From: JAABVY01 sp964627935
GTDB taxonomy: Bacteria; Zixibacteria; MSB-5A5; JAABVY01
Reading direction: 5' to 3'
Assembly: GCA_964627935.1 (NCBI GenBank)
Contig: CAZVLB010000002.1
Span: forward strand, 242,147 to 306,146
DNA: 64,000 nucleotides
The position numbers and the translations under genes were made by a program. The first letter of the stretch is position 1, and every line of letters begins with the position of its first letter. Under the pieces are notes generated by a model. That model saw nothing but the letters and a program-made list of their open reading frames with translations, had not been told where the DNA came from and made no database searches. Below, in pieces: positions 18,641-26,648 of this stretch.

Positions 18641-20349
18641 TACATCTTCTCCATTGCCTTGAGACCCAGAATCCTAAGGCCCTCGGCCATGACAATACGG
18701 ACCGCATGCATTAAAAGCATACGCGCCCTGCTCAGTTTTGGATCATCCGAGATGACACGATGTTTCTGGTAGAAGCCGTTCAGGTACTGCGACAGCTCAA
18801 ACAGATATGTGCAGATAATCGATGGTTCGAACTCGTCGGCGGCCTGTTTTATCCTCTGCGGGAATTTATACAATGCCATCAGGAGCTGTTTTTCCTCCGG
18901 CTCATGAATCAATGAAAAGTCGACATCGGATAAAATCGGCTGTCCGTATTTGCGTTCCAGGCTTGCCAGACGGGTATGGGTATACTGCAAATACGGCCCG
19001 GTGTTGCCATCAAAATTGAGCGCATCATCCCAGTCAAAGCTGATATCATGATTGCGGCGCACATTCAGGTCGGCATAGATAATGGCTCCGACACCGATAT
19101 CCATAGCGGCCTGATCTATATCCTCCATCTCCGGATTCTTATCCAGAATTATCTCATGGGCGAGCTGGGTAGCCTTATCGATCACATCATTCAAAAATAC
19201 AATATTACCCTCACGGGTGGACATCATCTCCTTGCCGAATTTTATCCAGCCGAATTCTACATGATGGCAGTCTTTGTGCCAGTCATATCCCATAAGCTCG
19301 ATGATCTTGAACAGCTGCTGAAAATGAAAAGCCTGCGCCGACCCGACGACATAGAGCATTTTCTTGAACTCAAATGTTTTTTTGCGATACAGAAGAGCGG
19401 CGATATCACGGGTAAGATACAATGTCGCCTCATCAGAACGTTTAAGCAGAGCCGCCCCAAGATTGTATTGCTCCAGATTGACTATCAGGGCATCACGGCT
19501 GATCTCTGTCAGGCCCTTTTCCTCCAGCAGCTTTATTGCATCCTCCATCTTGTCATTGTAGAATGATTCGCCGGTGTTGTAATCTATGGTGCTATTCAGG
19601 ATGTCATATATGCGGCGGTATTCCTCCATACTGTAATCGAGGCACATCTTCCATATTTTGGTCGCTTCGGGGTCACCTTTTTCCAGCTTGCGGAATTCCT
19701 CGCGGGCCTGATCCTCCAGTTCCGGATTCTCCCTGGCCTCCTTATGGAACCTGATATAAAGATCGAGCAATGCGAATATCGGTTCTTCATCAAATGAGAT
19801 TTCCTGACCGTAACGCTTGTATGCTACAATCAGTTTGCCGAATTGCGTGCCCCAGTCACCCAGATGATTGATACCGACGCAGTTATATCCGATTTTTTCA
19901 TAAATCCTGTAGATACAGCTACCCACAACTGTTGAACGAAGATGGCCGACATGAAACGGTTTGGCAATATTCGGCGAGGACAGGTCGATGACCACATTAC
20001 CGCCCTGACCGATATTCGAACTGCCGTACTGTTCACTTTTGTTTTGTATTTCGGGCAACAGAATTGAGGCCAGATAAACCGGATCGACGGAAAAGTTGAC
20101 AAAGCCGGAAACGGCATTAACCGATTTTATTGTCCTGTGAGGAAGTCTGCCCTCGATTTCAGCCGCAATCTCTTCGGCAATCCTGGGCGGAGGCATCTTG
20201 CGGCTTTTGGCCAGTGCAAAGGCCGGGAATGCATAATCACCGAATGATTCCTCTTTGGGCGGCTTGAGCATACCAAGCAATTGCTCGTGCGAAAAGCCCG
20301 AGGGTTCTGAAAGCAATTCAAGTATATCTTCTTCAATAAATCTGTTCAT
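18640..20349 (-). CDS. argS: Arginyl-tRNA synthetase
   Basis: Class I synthetase charging tRNA-Arg. The HIGH motif is present as FHVGHLRST within SPNIAKPFHVGHLRST, and KMSKS is represented by EMMSTREGN. An N-terminal Add1-like domain (about 1-100) and a C-terminal DALR anticodon-binding domain (last about 120 residues, ending in LRILGL) flank the core. The ATG at 20347-20349 was chosen; a TTG at 20364 overlapping the dapF stop (TTGA) is an alternative start adding five residues. The dapF-argS-EPSP-like genes are consecutive and tightly packed. Confidence 0.96.
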   Translation of the reverse strand: MNRFIEEDILELLSEPSGFSHEQLLGMLKPPKEESFGDYAFPAFALAKSRKMPPPRIAEEIAAEIEGRLPHRTIKSVNAVSGFVNFSVDPVYLASILLPEIQNKSEQYGSSNIGQGGNVVIDLSSPNIAKPFHVGHLRSTVVGSCIYRIYEKIGYNCVGINHLGDWGTQFGKLIVAYKRYGQEISFDEEPIFALLDLYIRFHKEARENPELEDQAREEFRKLEKGDPEATKIWKMCLDYSMEEYRRIYDILNSTIDYNTGESFYNDKMEDAIKLLEEKGLTEISRDALIVNLEQYNLGAALLKRSDEATLYLTRDIAALLYRKKTFEFKKMLYVVGSAQAFHFQQLFKIIELMGYDWHKDCHHVEFGWIKFGKEMMSTREGNIVFLNDVIDKATQLAHEIILDKNPEMEDIDQAAMDIGVGAIIYADLNVRRNHDISFDWDDALNFDGNTGPYLQYTHTRLASLERKYGQPILSDVDFSLIHEPEEKQLLMALYKFPQRIKQAADEFEPSIICTYLFELSQYLNGFYQKHRVISDDPKLSRARMLLMHAVRIVMAEGLRILGLKAMEKM

Positions 20350-20360
20350 GGATGTTTTTA

Positions 20361-21209
20361 TCAACCGGGAAAGTAGCTTCCCTCAAAGGCGTATTCCGAG
20401 GGCCCGGTGCTGTAAATTATTCCATTTTCAGGTTCCTGCTCAATCATGAGCGTACCCAGCTCGAACTGCACGGCTACCTTGCGATCCAGAAGTCCGTTTT
20501 TTATTCCGACAGCCACAGCTGCCGAGGCACCGGTACCGGAAGCCATGGTCTCCCCCGCTCCCCGTTCCCAGCTCTTCAGCTCTATCTTCTTACGATTAAT
20601 TTTTCTCGCAAATTCCACGTTGGTGCGATGCGGGAACATGCAATGATTCTCGATTTTCTGCCCCAGATCACGCCAGTCGAGATTAAAACTGCGCAGGTAT
20701 AAAACCGCATGAGGATTGCCCATGGATACGATGCTGACCTTATGTGAATCACGTCCGATTTTCAGGTTATCGCGCAGGAACTCTTTTTTGCGAGATTTAA
20801 CACCGATTTTTTTCAAATCGAACTCCGGCCGACCCATAGCCACCCGCACCAGGAAATCATGTTTGCTCTTCTTCAATATTTCACCCTGTATGATCCCGGC
20901 TTTGGTCTCAACCGGCAAAAAGCGATCAAAGCTGTATTTGCGGTCGTGAATCATCCTGATCAGGCACCTGAAGCCATTGCCGCACATTTCCGCCTCGCTG
21001 CCATCGGCATTATAGACCCTCATCCGAAACGGATTTTTGCGTCCGCGCAGAAGCACAATCAAACCATCAGCGCCCACCCCACTGGCCCGGTCACATATCC
21101 TTTTTGCAACCTTACCTGCAGAAAAACCGACCGGCCGCTTCTTCCAAAAATCGAGCATGACAAAATCATTACCAAGGCCATGCATCTTTATAAAACTAAT
21201 CTTCTTCAT
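20361..21209 (-). CDS. dapF: Diaminopimelate epimerase-like protein, second catalytic Cys replaced by Ser
   Basis: DapF converts LL- to meso-diaminopimelate for peptidoglycan and lysine. The 282-residue protein has the family opening MHGLGNDFVMLD and the first catalytic Cys (C76 in AEMCGNGFRC). The second Cys, normally in ERGxGxTxACGTGA, is Ser here: ERGAGETMASGTGASAAV, Ser224, codon TCC at 20538-20540. Known family biochemistry needs both thiols, so this gene either uses another residue, has altered activity, or has a different substrate. Everything else in the sequence is intact, so it is not an obvious pseudogene. A terminator separates it from the aminotransferase gene. Confidence 0.82.
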   Translation of the reverse strand: MKKISFIKMHGLGNDFVMLDFWKKRPVGFSAGKVAKRICDRASGVGADGLIVLLRGRKNPFRMRVYNADGSEAEMCGNGFRCLIRMIHDRKYSFDRFLPVETKAGIIQGEILKKSKHDFLVRVAMGRPEFDLKKIGVKSRKKEFLRDNLKIGRDSHKVSIVSMGNPHAVLYLRSFNLDWRDLGQKIENHCMFPHRTNVEFARKINRKKIELKSWERGAGETMASGTGASAAVAVGIKNGLLDRKVAVQFELGTLMIEQEPENGIIYSTGPSEYAFEGSYFPG

Positions 21210-21261
21210 ATTCCCGTCCTTGATTAATGCGCTAATTTACGAATAAATACTGAGCAATCAA

Positions 21262-21297
21262 TAAAAAAAAGAGCCTTATAAAAGGCCCTTTTAAAAA
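21262..21297 (-). terminator. Terminator after the aminotransferase gene
   Basis: On the minus strand, GGGCCTT and AAGGCTC (7 pairs with one G-U) form a stem with a 4-base loop, followed by eight T. It is 26 bases after the aminotransferase stop and before dapF. Confidence 0.82.
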
Positions 21298-21322
21298 TAT
21301 GTGGAATTTGCTTAATGTCAAT

Positions 21323-22525
21323 CTAAAGGATAGTGGCCAGCCTTCTGATACCCTCCATGATATTATCCTCGCTGGGATGGCAGAAATTGAGACGGAAACA
21401 GCGATCGTTATCATGATGCGGGAAGAACGGTTTGCCGGGTACAAATGCCACACCGGCCTCAATCGCCTTGTCGAAAAGCCCGCTTGCACTGACACCCTCG
21501 GGCATCGTGATCCACAGGAACAGGCCGCCCTCAGGACGAGTGAAGCTGACCTCCTGCGGGAATTCATTGGACATCGTGTTGATCATAACATCGCGACGTT
21601 TCCTGTAGGCATCACGAATAAGTTCGATATGCTTATCCAGATGGCCTGCCAGCATGTACTCATAAATCATGTACTGAGTAAATGTGGCCGTATGTAAATC
21701 GGTACCCTGTTTGACTTTCTCGATCGCGCGAGCAACCTCGGGGCAGGCTGTCAACCATCCGGTCCTTATTCCGGGTGAGATGATTTTCGAGAATGTTCCC
21801 AGGCTGATAACGGCATTGCCGCCGATTGTCTTGAGCGATGGCACCGCATCACCCGAATAACGAAGTTCACCATATGGATTATCATCCACAATCGGAATCT
21901 GGTATTTGGCGGCCAGTTCAACAAGCTGCTCACGACGCTTGAGTGACATGGTTATGCCCGACGGGTTCTGGAAATTGGGCACGACATAGATCAGTTTCGG
22001 CTTGCATTTCTTGATCTGTTCCTCGGCCAAATCAACAATCATGCCCTCCTCATCCATCGGCACAGTACAATATCTGGCGCGATAGAAATTCCAGGCACTC
22101 AGTGCACCGAGATATGTCGGCGCTTCAGTCAGGACATAATCACCCGGATTCAGGAATGCCCGGCCGATCAGATCCAGGCCCTGCTGGGATCCAGTCGTAA
22201 TCTGAATGATATCCGGTGTGATCTTGTATTGAGGTGTCGAAAAACGCTCGGCCATCAATTCGCGCAGTTCCAGGATACCCTGTGAAAGCGAGTACTGCAG
22301 AGCCTTGGGGCCGTGCTTTTCATAAACCTTTTCGGTAGCCTGTTTTAGATGAGTTTCCGGGAAAAGTTCAGCGGCTGGTAAACCACCTGCGAAGTTGATA
22401 ATTCCGGGCTTGGAGGAGACTTTCAATATCTCCCTGATTATATTTGCTGTAAGTCCCAAAGCGCCCTCGGAAAAGGGCCACTCGGTTATAAATTCTTTGG
22501 AAAAAGGCACTGTTGATTCACTCAT
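21323..22525 (-). CDS. Fold-type I aminotransferase, LysN/2-aminoadipate type
   Basis: PLP-dependent aminotransferase of 400 residues in the LysN/ARO8-like group. The PLP lysine is in SLGTFSKIISPGIRTGW; other landmarks are INFAGGLPAAELFP, the substrate-binding VVPNFQNPSG and IVDDNPYGELRY. The typical substrate would be 2-aminoadipate, an aromatic or a branched-chain amino acid; specificity cannot be fixed. A GGAGG site lies 5 bases before the ATG. A candidate promoter (22542-22569) and a terminator (21262-21297) suggest a single-gene transcript. Confidence 0.92.
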   Translation of the reverse strand: MSESTVPFSKEFITEWPFSEGALGLTANIIREILKVSSKPGIINFAGGLPAAELFPETHLKQATEKVYEKHGPKALQYSLSQGILELRELMAERFSTPQYKITPDIIQITTGSQQGLDLIGRAFLNPGDYVLTEAPTYLGALSAWNFYRARYCTVPMDEEGMIVDLAEEQIKKCKPKLIYVVPNFQNPSGITMSLKRREQLVELAAKYQIPIVDDNPYGELRYSGDAVPSLKTIGGNAVISLGTFSKIISPGIRTGWLTACPEVARAIEKVKQGTDLHTATFTQYMIYEYMLAGHLDKHIELIRDAYRKRRDVMINTMSNEFPQEVSFTRPEGGLFLWITMPEGVSASGLFDKAIEAGVAFVPGKPFFPHHDNDRCFRLNFCHPSEDNIMEGIRRLATIL

Positions 22526-22541
22526 AAAAACCTCCGCAGGG

Positions 22542-22569
22542 AAGATACGAAAATTGCCCCATTAGTCAA
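22542..22569 (-). promoter_or_regulatory. Candidate sigma-70 promoter of the aminotransferase gene
   Basis: TTGACT (22564-22569) and TATCTT (22542-22547) on the minus strand are separated by 16 bases and lie just upstream of the ribosome binding site. The short distance to the ATG means a short leader. Confidence 0.4.
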
Positions 22570-22586
22570 GAAATACAAGACCCTAT

Positions 22587-23774
22587 TTAGTAGTCTGAAC
22601 GGAACGGCAGGCTACCTGCGCGCATGATCGAATACTTGCCGAATTTATCACGAATCGACTCGACAACATCGCCACAATCACGCTTCTTTCTGCGCATATT
22701 TTCATTGAACAAATCTATCTGAGGATTTTCAGCATATTTATGCAGGTTGGTCACTCCCACCCCAATCAGCCTGACAGGACTATTTCTGTCCCAGTTCTTT
22801 TCAAACAAGGATAGGGCAGTGCTGTATATCGATTCGACATCATCGATCAGTTCAGGAAGCGTGATTTCGCGAGTCAATGTGGTGAAATCAGAATAACGCA
22901 GGCGGATTCGCACAGTCTTTGCAAGAAAACCGTCACGTTTGAGACGAATAACGACTTTATCAGTCAGGGTCAGCATCAGGGACTTTAAGAAATCGATATC
23001 AGAACTGTCTTCATAAAGGGTGTGCTCATGCGACATCGATTTTTCATCGGCGATATCATCCCAGGCCACTACCTGAGCATCACTTCGGCCTGAGGCTATC
23101 TTATGAAGATGCTCGCCATATACTCCGAACTTTTGCTTCAGTTTTTTTGGGGGATAATCTTTGAGATCAGCGATAGTCCTGATACCCCATTCGACCAGAA
23201 CTTTTTCGGTTTGCGGTCCAACACCGCGAAGCTTGCGCACAGGCATGGGAAAAAACTTCTCTTCAAGCTCATGAGACCATAATGTGGTCAGACCATCCGG
23301 CTTATTCATATCCGAGGCAGTTTTTGCCAGAAGTTTATTTTCGGCAACTCCAATCGAGCAGGTCAGACAGAGAGTATCATAGATCTGGTCCTTAATCGCC
23401 TGGGCGATTTCAACTGCGCTCCTGTACAAATTCAATGATTCGGTGATATCGATATAGGCTTCATCGATAGAAGTAGGCTCGACAATCGGGCTGAATTTAT
23501 GCAGGATGTCAATTATTCGAGTGGAATAATAGACATAACTGGTCAGGTTGCCGCCGATGAAGATCGCATGAGGGCATAGACGGCGCGCCTTTGCGGCTGA
23601 CATGGCGGAATGGATGCCGAATTTGCGTGCTTCATAGGAGCATGTGGCAACAACTCCGCGATTGCCGATCGCCCCCCCGACTATCAATGGTTTTCCACGC
23701 AGGGCCGGGTTTTTCAATTGCTCGATCTGGGCGAAGAAAGCGTCCATATCGAGATGTAAGACAATTCCTCTCAT
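22587..23774 (-). CDS. dinB: DNA polymerase IV (Y-family)
   Basis: Error-prone translesion polymerase, 395 residues. The catalytic acidic residues are in LHLDMDAFFAQIEQ and SIDEAYIDIT. A helix-hairpin-helix segment RKLRGVGPQTEKVL lies near residue 180 and the little-finger domain near 240-350. A C-terminal clamp-binding-like segment QIDLFNE sits near residue 362. The ATG is 12 bases after the stop of the DinB/YfiT-fold gene, so it is the last gene of the lexA operon (24637 onwards) and is likely LexA-controlled, as its homologs are. Confidence 0.96.
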   Translation of the reverse strand: MRGIVLHLDMDAFFAQIEQLKNPALRGKPLIVGGAIGNRGVVATCSYEARKFGIHSAMSAAKARRLCPHAIFIGGNLTSYVYYSTRIIDILHKFSPIVEPTSIDEAYIDITESLNLYRSAVEIAQAIKDQIYDTLCLTCSIGVAENKLLAKTASDMNKPDGLTTLWSHELEEKFFPMPVRKLRGVGPQTEKVLVEWGIRTIADLKDYPPKKLKQKFGVYGEHLHKIASGRSDAQVVAWDDIADEKSMSHEHTLYEDSSDIDFLKSLMLTLTDKVVIRLKRDGFLAKTVRIRLRYSDFTTLTREITLPELIDDVESIYSTALSLFEKNWDRNSPVRLIGVGVTNLHKYAENPQIDLFNENMRRKKRDCGDVVESIRDKFGKYSIMRAGSLPFRSDY

Positions 23775-23786
23775 GAGTTTACATTA

Positions 23787-24272
23787 TTAGCCGAACATCC
23801 TGTCACGGCCCAGGATTTTTCGCAATGTGGCGAACTGGCCGGCATGATAGAACTCATGCGAACAGAGAAAGAATAAAGCCTCTGCCGGACGGGCGTTCCA
23901 GCGCGGATATATTTCGCGTTCTGTGTCCAGTTCCTCTACGGAGACTTTTTCCAGGGCTTTCAGGGCTTCCTGATAGAGCCGATCAAATTCCGAGCGCAAT
24001 TCATCCATAGAGGGATAAGCGCTTTCATCTTTGTTGAACTGCGAACCGCGCATGAAGAGCTCTGTATATTTCTGTGGAAGATCCGACTGCCCGCCCAGGA
24101 TATTGACCATTGACCCCAGGCTGTTGACAATGTGGCCGGTCAGCCAGCGGATATGATTTACCTCCTGCCCGCCCCGTTCCAGCGATTCCTCATCACCGAT
24201 ATCATCAATCAGTTTTTTGGTGGCGGCATGATTATTCTTGATCAGGTAACCCAGGTAATGCTTGCTGTCCAC
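23787..24272 (-). CDS. DinB/YfiT-fold four-helix protein
   Basis: Small four-helix-bundle protein of the DinB/YfiT family, whose metal-binding relatives are thiol transferases or unknown. The candidate metal-binding histidines are spaced as in the family: NHIRWLTGHIVNS and HEFYHAGQFATLRKILG. It is not related to polymerase IV despite the shared name. The GTG at 24270-24272 (VDSKHYLGYL) was chosen: the upstream ATG contains the GGGAGG ribosome binding site, which is placed 4 bases before the GTG. It belongs to the lexA-dinB operon. Confidence 0.82.
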   Translation of the reverse strand: MDSKHYLGYLIKNNHAATKKLIDDIGDEESLERGGQEVNHIRWLTGHIVNSLGSMVNILGGQSDLPQKYTELFMRGSQFNKDESAYPSMDELRSEFDRLYQEALKALEKVSVEELDTEREIYPRWNARPAEALFFLCSHEFYHAGQFATLRKILGRDRMFG

Positions 24273-24343
24273 ATTCCCTCCCATTTTTGATTTTGATCTT
24301 GATGATTACAGTTACTATTAACCATCCCCCACAGCCGGCAGTT

Positions 24344-24592
24344 CTATTCAACCCACAGTTTTGTCAGTTTCCAGTGGGAATTTTTCTCATCATAGGAGAT
24401 CTGAAAAAAGTTGGAGGCATCGTCAAGGACCGCGAAATGCCTGAGTTTGTACTGGCCCACATCGGTTTTCCAGTCGCCGGTGACCTGCGTAACCTTGTAA
24501 ACCCGGCCGTTCCAGCGGAATTTTATCGGCCGCAGTTTATAGCCTTCAAATAACGCGATTACATCTATGTCGTCTTCTATATCCTGATACAT
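24344..24592 (-). CDS. Small DUF6504-like protein
   Basis: An 82-residue protein: short acidic head, then FEGYKLRPIKFRWNGRVYKV, RHFAVLDDASNFFQISYD and a final HWKLTKLWVE. This pattern resembles DUF6504, a small beta-rich domain seen beside or fused to translesion polymerases and ImuB; the link is by eye and moderate. The ATG at 24590-24592 is preferred to the TTG at 24622 because GGGGG lies 7 bases upstream. It is 44 bases after lexA and before the four-helix gene. Confidence 0.68.
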   Translation of the reverse strand: MYQDIEDDIDVIALFEGYKLRPIKFRWNGRVYKVTQVTGDWKTDVGQYKLRHFAVLDDASNFFQISYDEKNSHWKLTKLWVE

Positions 24593-24636
24593 ATCACAAC
24601 CCCCAAAATGATGATTTTGCAATTGGATCGCATCTG

Positions 24637-25251
24637 CTACATACGACGCATCAAACCTACGACCTTACCAGCCAGGTAGAACTCCCCGGAATCGCGGCTG
24701 ACCTCGATCGGTGCGAAAGCGGAATTGGCAGGTTCCAGAATGACCGCATCCTGTGTGGGACGATAGCGTTTGACTGTCGCCTCTCCCCCGATCACGGCTA
24801 CCACAATTTCGCCCGCCTCGGCCTGTTCCTGCTTTTTGACCAGCACAAAATCGCCGTCATTGATTCCCGCCTCGATCATCGATTCTCCGCTGACCCGCAA
24901 CATGAAAACATCACCGGTCGGCAAAAAGGACTCATCCACAGCATACATCCCCTCGGAATTCTCCTCCGCCAGAAGCGGCAAACCGGCCGGCACAGATCCG
25001 ACCAGGGGCACAGTGCGGTAGCTGGAAATCTGGTCCTCGTTAAGCTCCAGGCCGCGGGAAATACCCGGCTTTTTGCGGATATAGCCCTTGGTAATCAGGG
25101 CATCCAGAATCGAACGGACACCGTTGGTGGAACTGATCGCGAAACGTTGACCGATCTCACGAATTGTGGGCGGCGATCCGGCCCTGCGGATCCGGTCAGA
25201 TATAAAATTGTATATCTGCTTCTGCCGATTCGTCAGTTGAGATTTTGTCAT
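24637..25251 (-). CDS. lexA: LexA SOS repressor
   Basis: LexA represses DNA-damage genes until RecA-stimulated self-cleavage. The 204-residue protein has an N-terminal winged helix (1-65: SPPTIREIGQRFAISSTNGV), a cleavage-site Ala89-Gly90 (VGSVPAG), catalytic Ser124 (SGESMIEAGI) and Lys161 (GGEATVKRY). All self-cleavage residues are in place. It is the first gene of an operon with the DUF6504-like gene, the four-helix gene and dinB. Its promoter carries a LexA box (25380-25395), so it is very likely autoregulated. Confidence 0.96.
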   Translation of the reverse strand: MTKSQLTNRQKQIYNFISDRIRRAGSPPTIREIGQRFAISSTNGVRSILDALITKGYIRKKPGISRGLELNEDQISSYRTVPLVGSVPAGLPLLAEENSEGMYAVDESFLPTGDVFMLRVSGESMIEAGINDGDFVLVKKQEQAEAGEIVVAVIGGEATVKRYRPTQDAVILEPANSAFAPIEVSRDSGEFYLAGKVVGLMRRM

Positions 25252-25296
25252 ACATCCTAACCCTCTATCTTACAATTAACTATCCATGTTTATTGG

Positions 25297-25319
25297 GGAG
25301 CCGCCGATTAGACGGCTCC
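25297..25319 (-). promoter_or_regulatory. Hairpin in the lexA leader
   Basis: A 7-bp perfect stem GGAGCCG/CGGCTCC (25297-25303 and 25313-25319) lies between the predicted lexA start of transcription and the ATG. No T-run follows on either strand, so it is not a standard terminator. It may stabilise the leader or affect translation. Confidence 0.5.
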
Positions 25320-25373
25320 GGGTGGTATGGGTTGATCGAGAAGATCATACTTTCTATTTCTCCATTCACCAGC

Positions 25374-25402
25374 TATATACTGCACATACGTGCAGATGTC
25401 AA
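25374..25402 (-). promoter_or_regulatory. lexA promoter with LexA operator in the spacer
   Basis: Reading the minus strand: a perfect -35 TTGACA (25397-25402), a 17-bp spacer and -10 TATATA (25374-25379). The spacer contains the inverted repeat CTGCACGTATGTGCAG (25380-25395), which fits the Escherichia coli-type SOS box CTG-N10-CAG with 6-bp perfect arms. A repressor bound there would cover the promoter, so LexA autoregulation of the lexA-dinB operon is the natural reading. The leader to the ATG would be about 115 bases. Confidence 0.83.
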
Positions 25403-25499
25403 TCCTTTTTTTCGTCAAAGATTCTAAAATCTTTACAAAAACTGCATTAAAGCGGTAAAAATGTCGAATATTCAAATAAGACAATAACTTAAAATACTC

Positions 25500-25527
25500 T
25501 TGACTAAAACTGCAACTTTGATAAATT
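25500..25527 (+). promoter_or_regulatory. Weak candidate promoter of the UGA-containing DUF1573 gene
   Basis: TTGACT (25500-25505) and TAAATT (25522-25527), 16 bases apart, about 60 bases before the ATG. The -10 is poor. Confidence 0.3.
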
Positions 25528-25589
25528 GGGACTGTATAAGTTAAAAATGTCTTACCTGAAAACTTTCATGAAGATACCTGGGAGAACCT

Positions 25590-26504
25590 ATGATTAGCCG
25601 CTTCACTGCCACATTTTCCCTGATTATGGCGCTGGTCTTTACGGTTGCCCTGGCGGGAGATACTGCTCCCAGAGAGCCAACCGACAATCCGCGTAAGCAG
25701 GGTACCAAGCTGGCCTCCCATTACAGGGGAAAGCTGCAGCTTTCCGATGAGGAATTTGATTTCGGTTATATGCCCCGCAGTTCACGAGTCAGCCATCAGT
25801 TCTGGATCAAAAACGTGGGTGATGACACGTTGCAGATAGTCGATATCAAGCCTGGTTGAGGTTGCACCAAGGCCCCTTTGAAAAAGAGGCTGCTTGCTGT
25901 CGGTGACAGCACGGATATCGAAATTATTTTCAGTAGCGGTGGACGTCGCGGAAGATTCTCAAAATCGCCGCGCCTGTACACCTCTGATCCAACCATACTC
26001 GAAAGCCGCTTGAGATTGCGTGGTGAGATAATCTATGAGAGCGATACGACCCTTGATCTGCCAGCCAGGATTGAGCCGTTTGGCCTCGAAGTCAATATAG
26101 GCGAAGTCGAGGATGAGTACAAGATCAAGGTCAACAATATATCGAATGAAAAATACGAGCTGAAACTTGTCTCCAATAACCCGGCGATACTCGATATCGA
26201 TATGCCCGGGGGAGAGATCAAACCGGGCAAGGACAAGGAAATCAAGGTTAAACTGATTGATCCTGATCAGCATGGCACTGTCGGGTTCCAGAATTCCTTT
26301 ACTATCGAGCTTACCGACTCGACCAAAACCCGCTTCACCATCCCGGTCAGCTACCGTAATCAGCAGGCCGCGGCCCAGGCTCATGCTCAAAGGACCAGTC
26401 CGCAAACAAGCCAGAGCGGTATAAAACCGACCGGATTGAAAACCAAGTCGGGTGCAAGCATTGATATGATCGAAGCCGGCAATACGAAAGTAAAAAGCCA
26501 GTAA
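25590..26504 (+). CDS. DUF1573 protein with in-frame TGA at a Cys position (candidate selenoprotein)
   Basis: Exported DUF1573 (ASH-like beta-sandwich) protein of 304 residues if TGA at 25857-25859 is read through. A signal peptide (about 1-22, MISRFTATFSLIMALVF) and a GGGAG site 5 bases before the ATG support the start. The first 89 residues align with the neighbour at 26649 (YRGKLQLSDEEFDFGYMPRS), and the alignment continues past the TGA without indels (GCTKAPLKKRLLAVGDSTD). The TGA sits exactly where the paralog has Cys in PGCGCTK, giving U-G-C instead of C-G-C. A bacterial SECIS-like hairpin starts 9 bases after the TGA. The competing reading is a nonsense mutation of TGC or TGT. Confidence 0.62.
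25868..25896 (+). promoter_or_regulatory. Candidate bacterial SECIS hairpin
   Basis: Within the coding region after the TGA: lower stem CAAG/CTTG (25868-25871, 25893-25896), stem GCC/GGC (25872-25874, 25888-25890), a C-A mismatch, upper stem CTTT/AAAG (25876-25879, 25883-25886) and a GAA loop starting with G (25880). The loop begins 20 bases after the TGA, within the range known for bacterial SECIS elements. It has a 2-base bulge and a weak AT-rich upper stem, so folding should be tested. Confidence 0.55.
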
Positions 26505-26528
26505 TATTGATCACAAATTGGATTTTCG

Positions 26529-26560
26529 GCGGTCGTATAGATTCTATTCGACCGCTTTTT
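26529..26560 (+). terminator. Terminator between the two DUF1573 genes
   Basis: GCGGTCG (26529-26535) and CGACCGC (26549-26555) form a 7-bp stem followed by TTTTTATTTG on the plus strand, 25 bases after the stop codon. The two DUF1573 genes are therefore probably transcribed separately. Confidence 0.8.
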
Positions 26561-26648
26561 ATTTGTATAGATGAAACTGAAACCGATTATTTTCATTACT
26601 GTATAAAAATATATGGAATGCTGAGTTAATCAAAACGGGAGGAAGCAC

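Noticed and set aside
23787..24272. Damage-inducible polymerase fragment
   Set aside because: Despite the shared DinB name, the four-helix His pattern is of the YfiT family and lacks polymerase motifs.
25857..25859. TGA read as a reassigned codon across the whole genome
   Set aside because: Many genes in the window end in TGA (for example 2385-2387 in the BamD-like gene), so TGA is a stop here in general.
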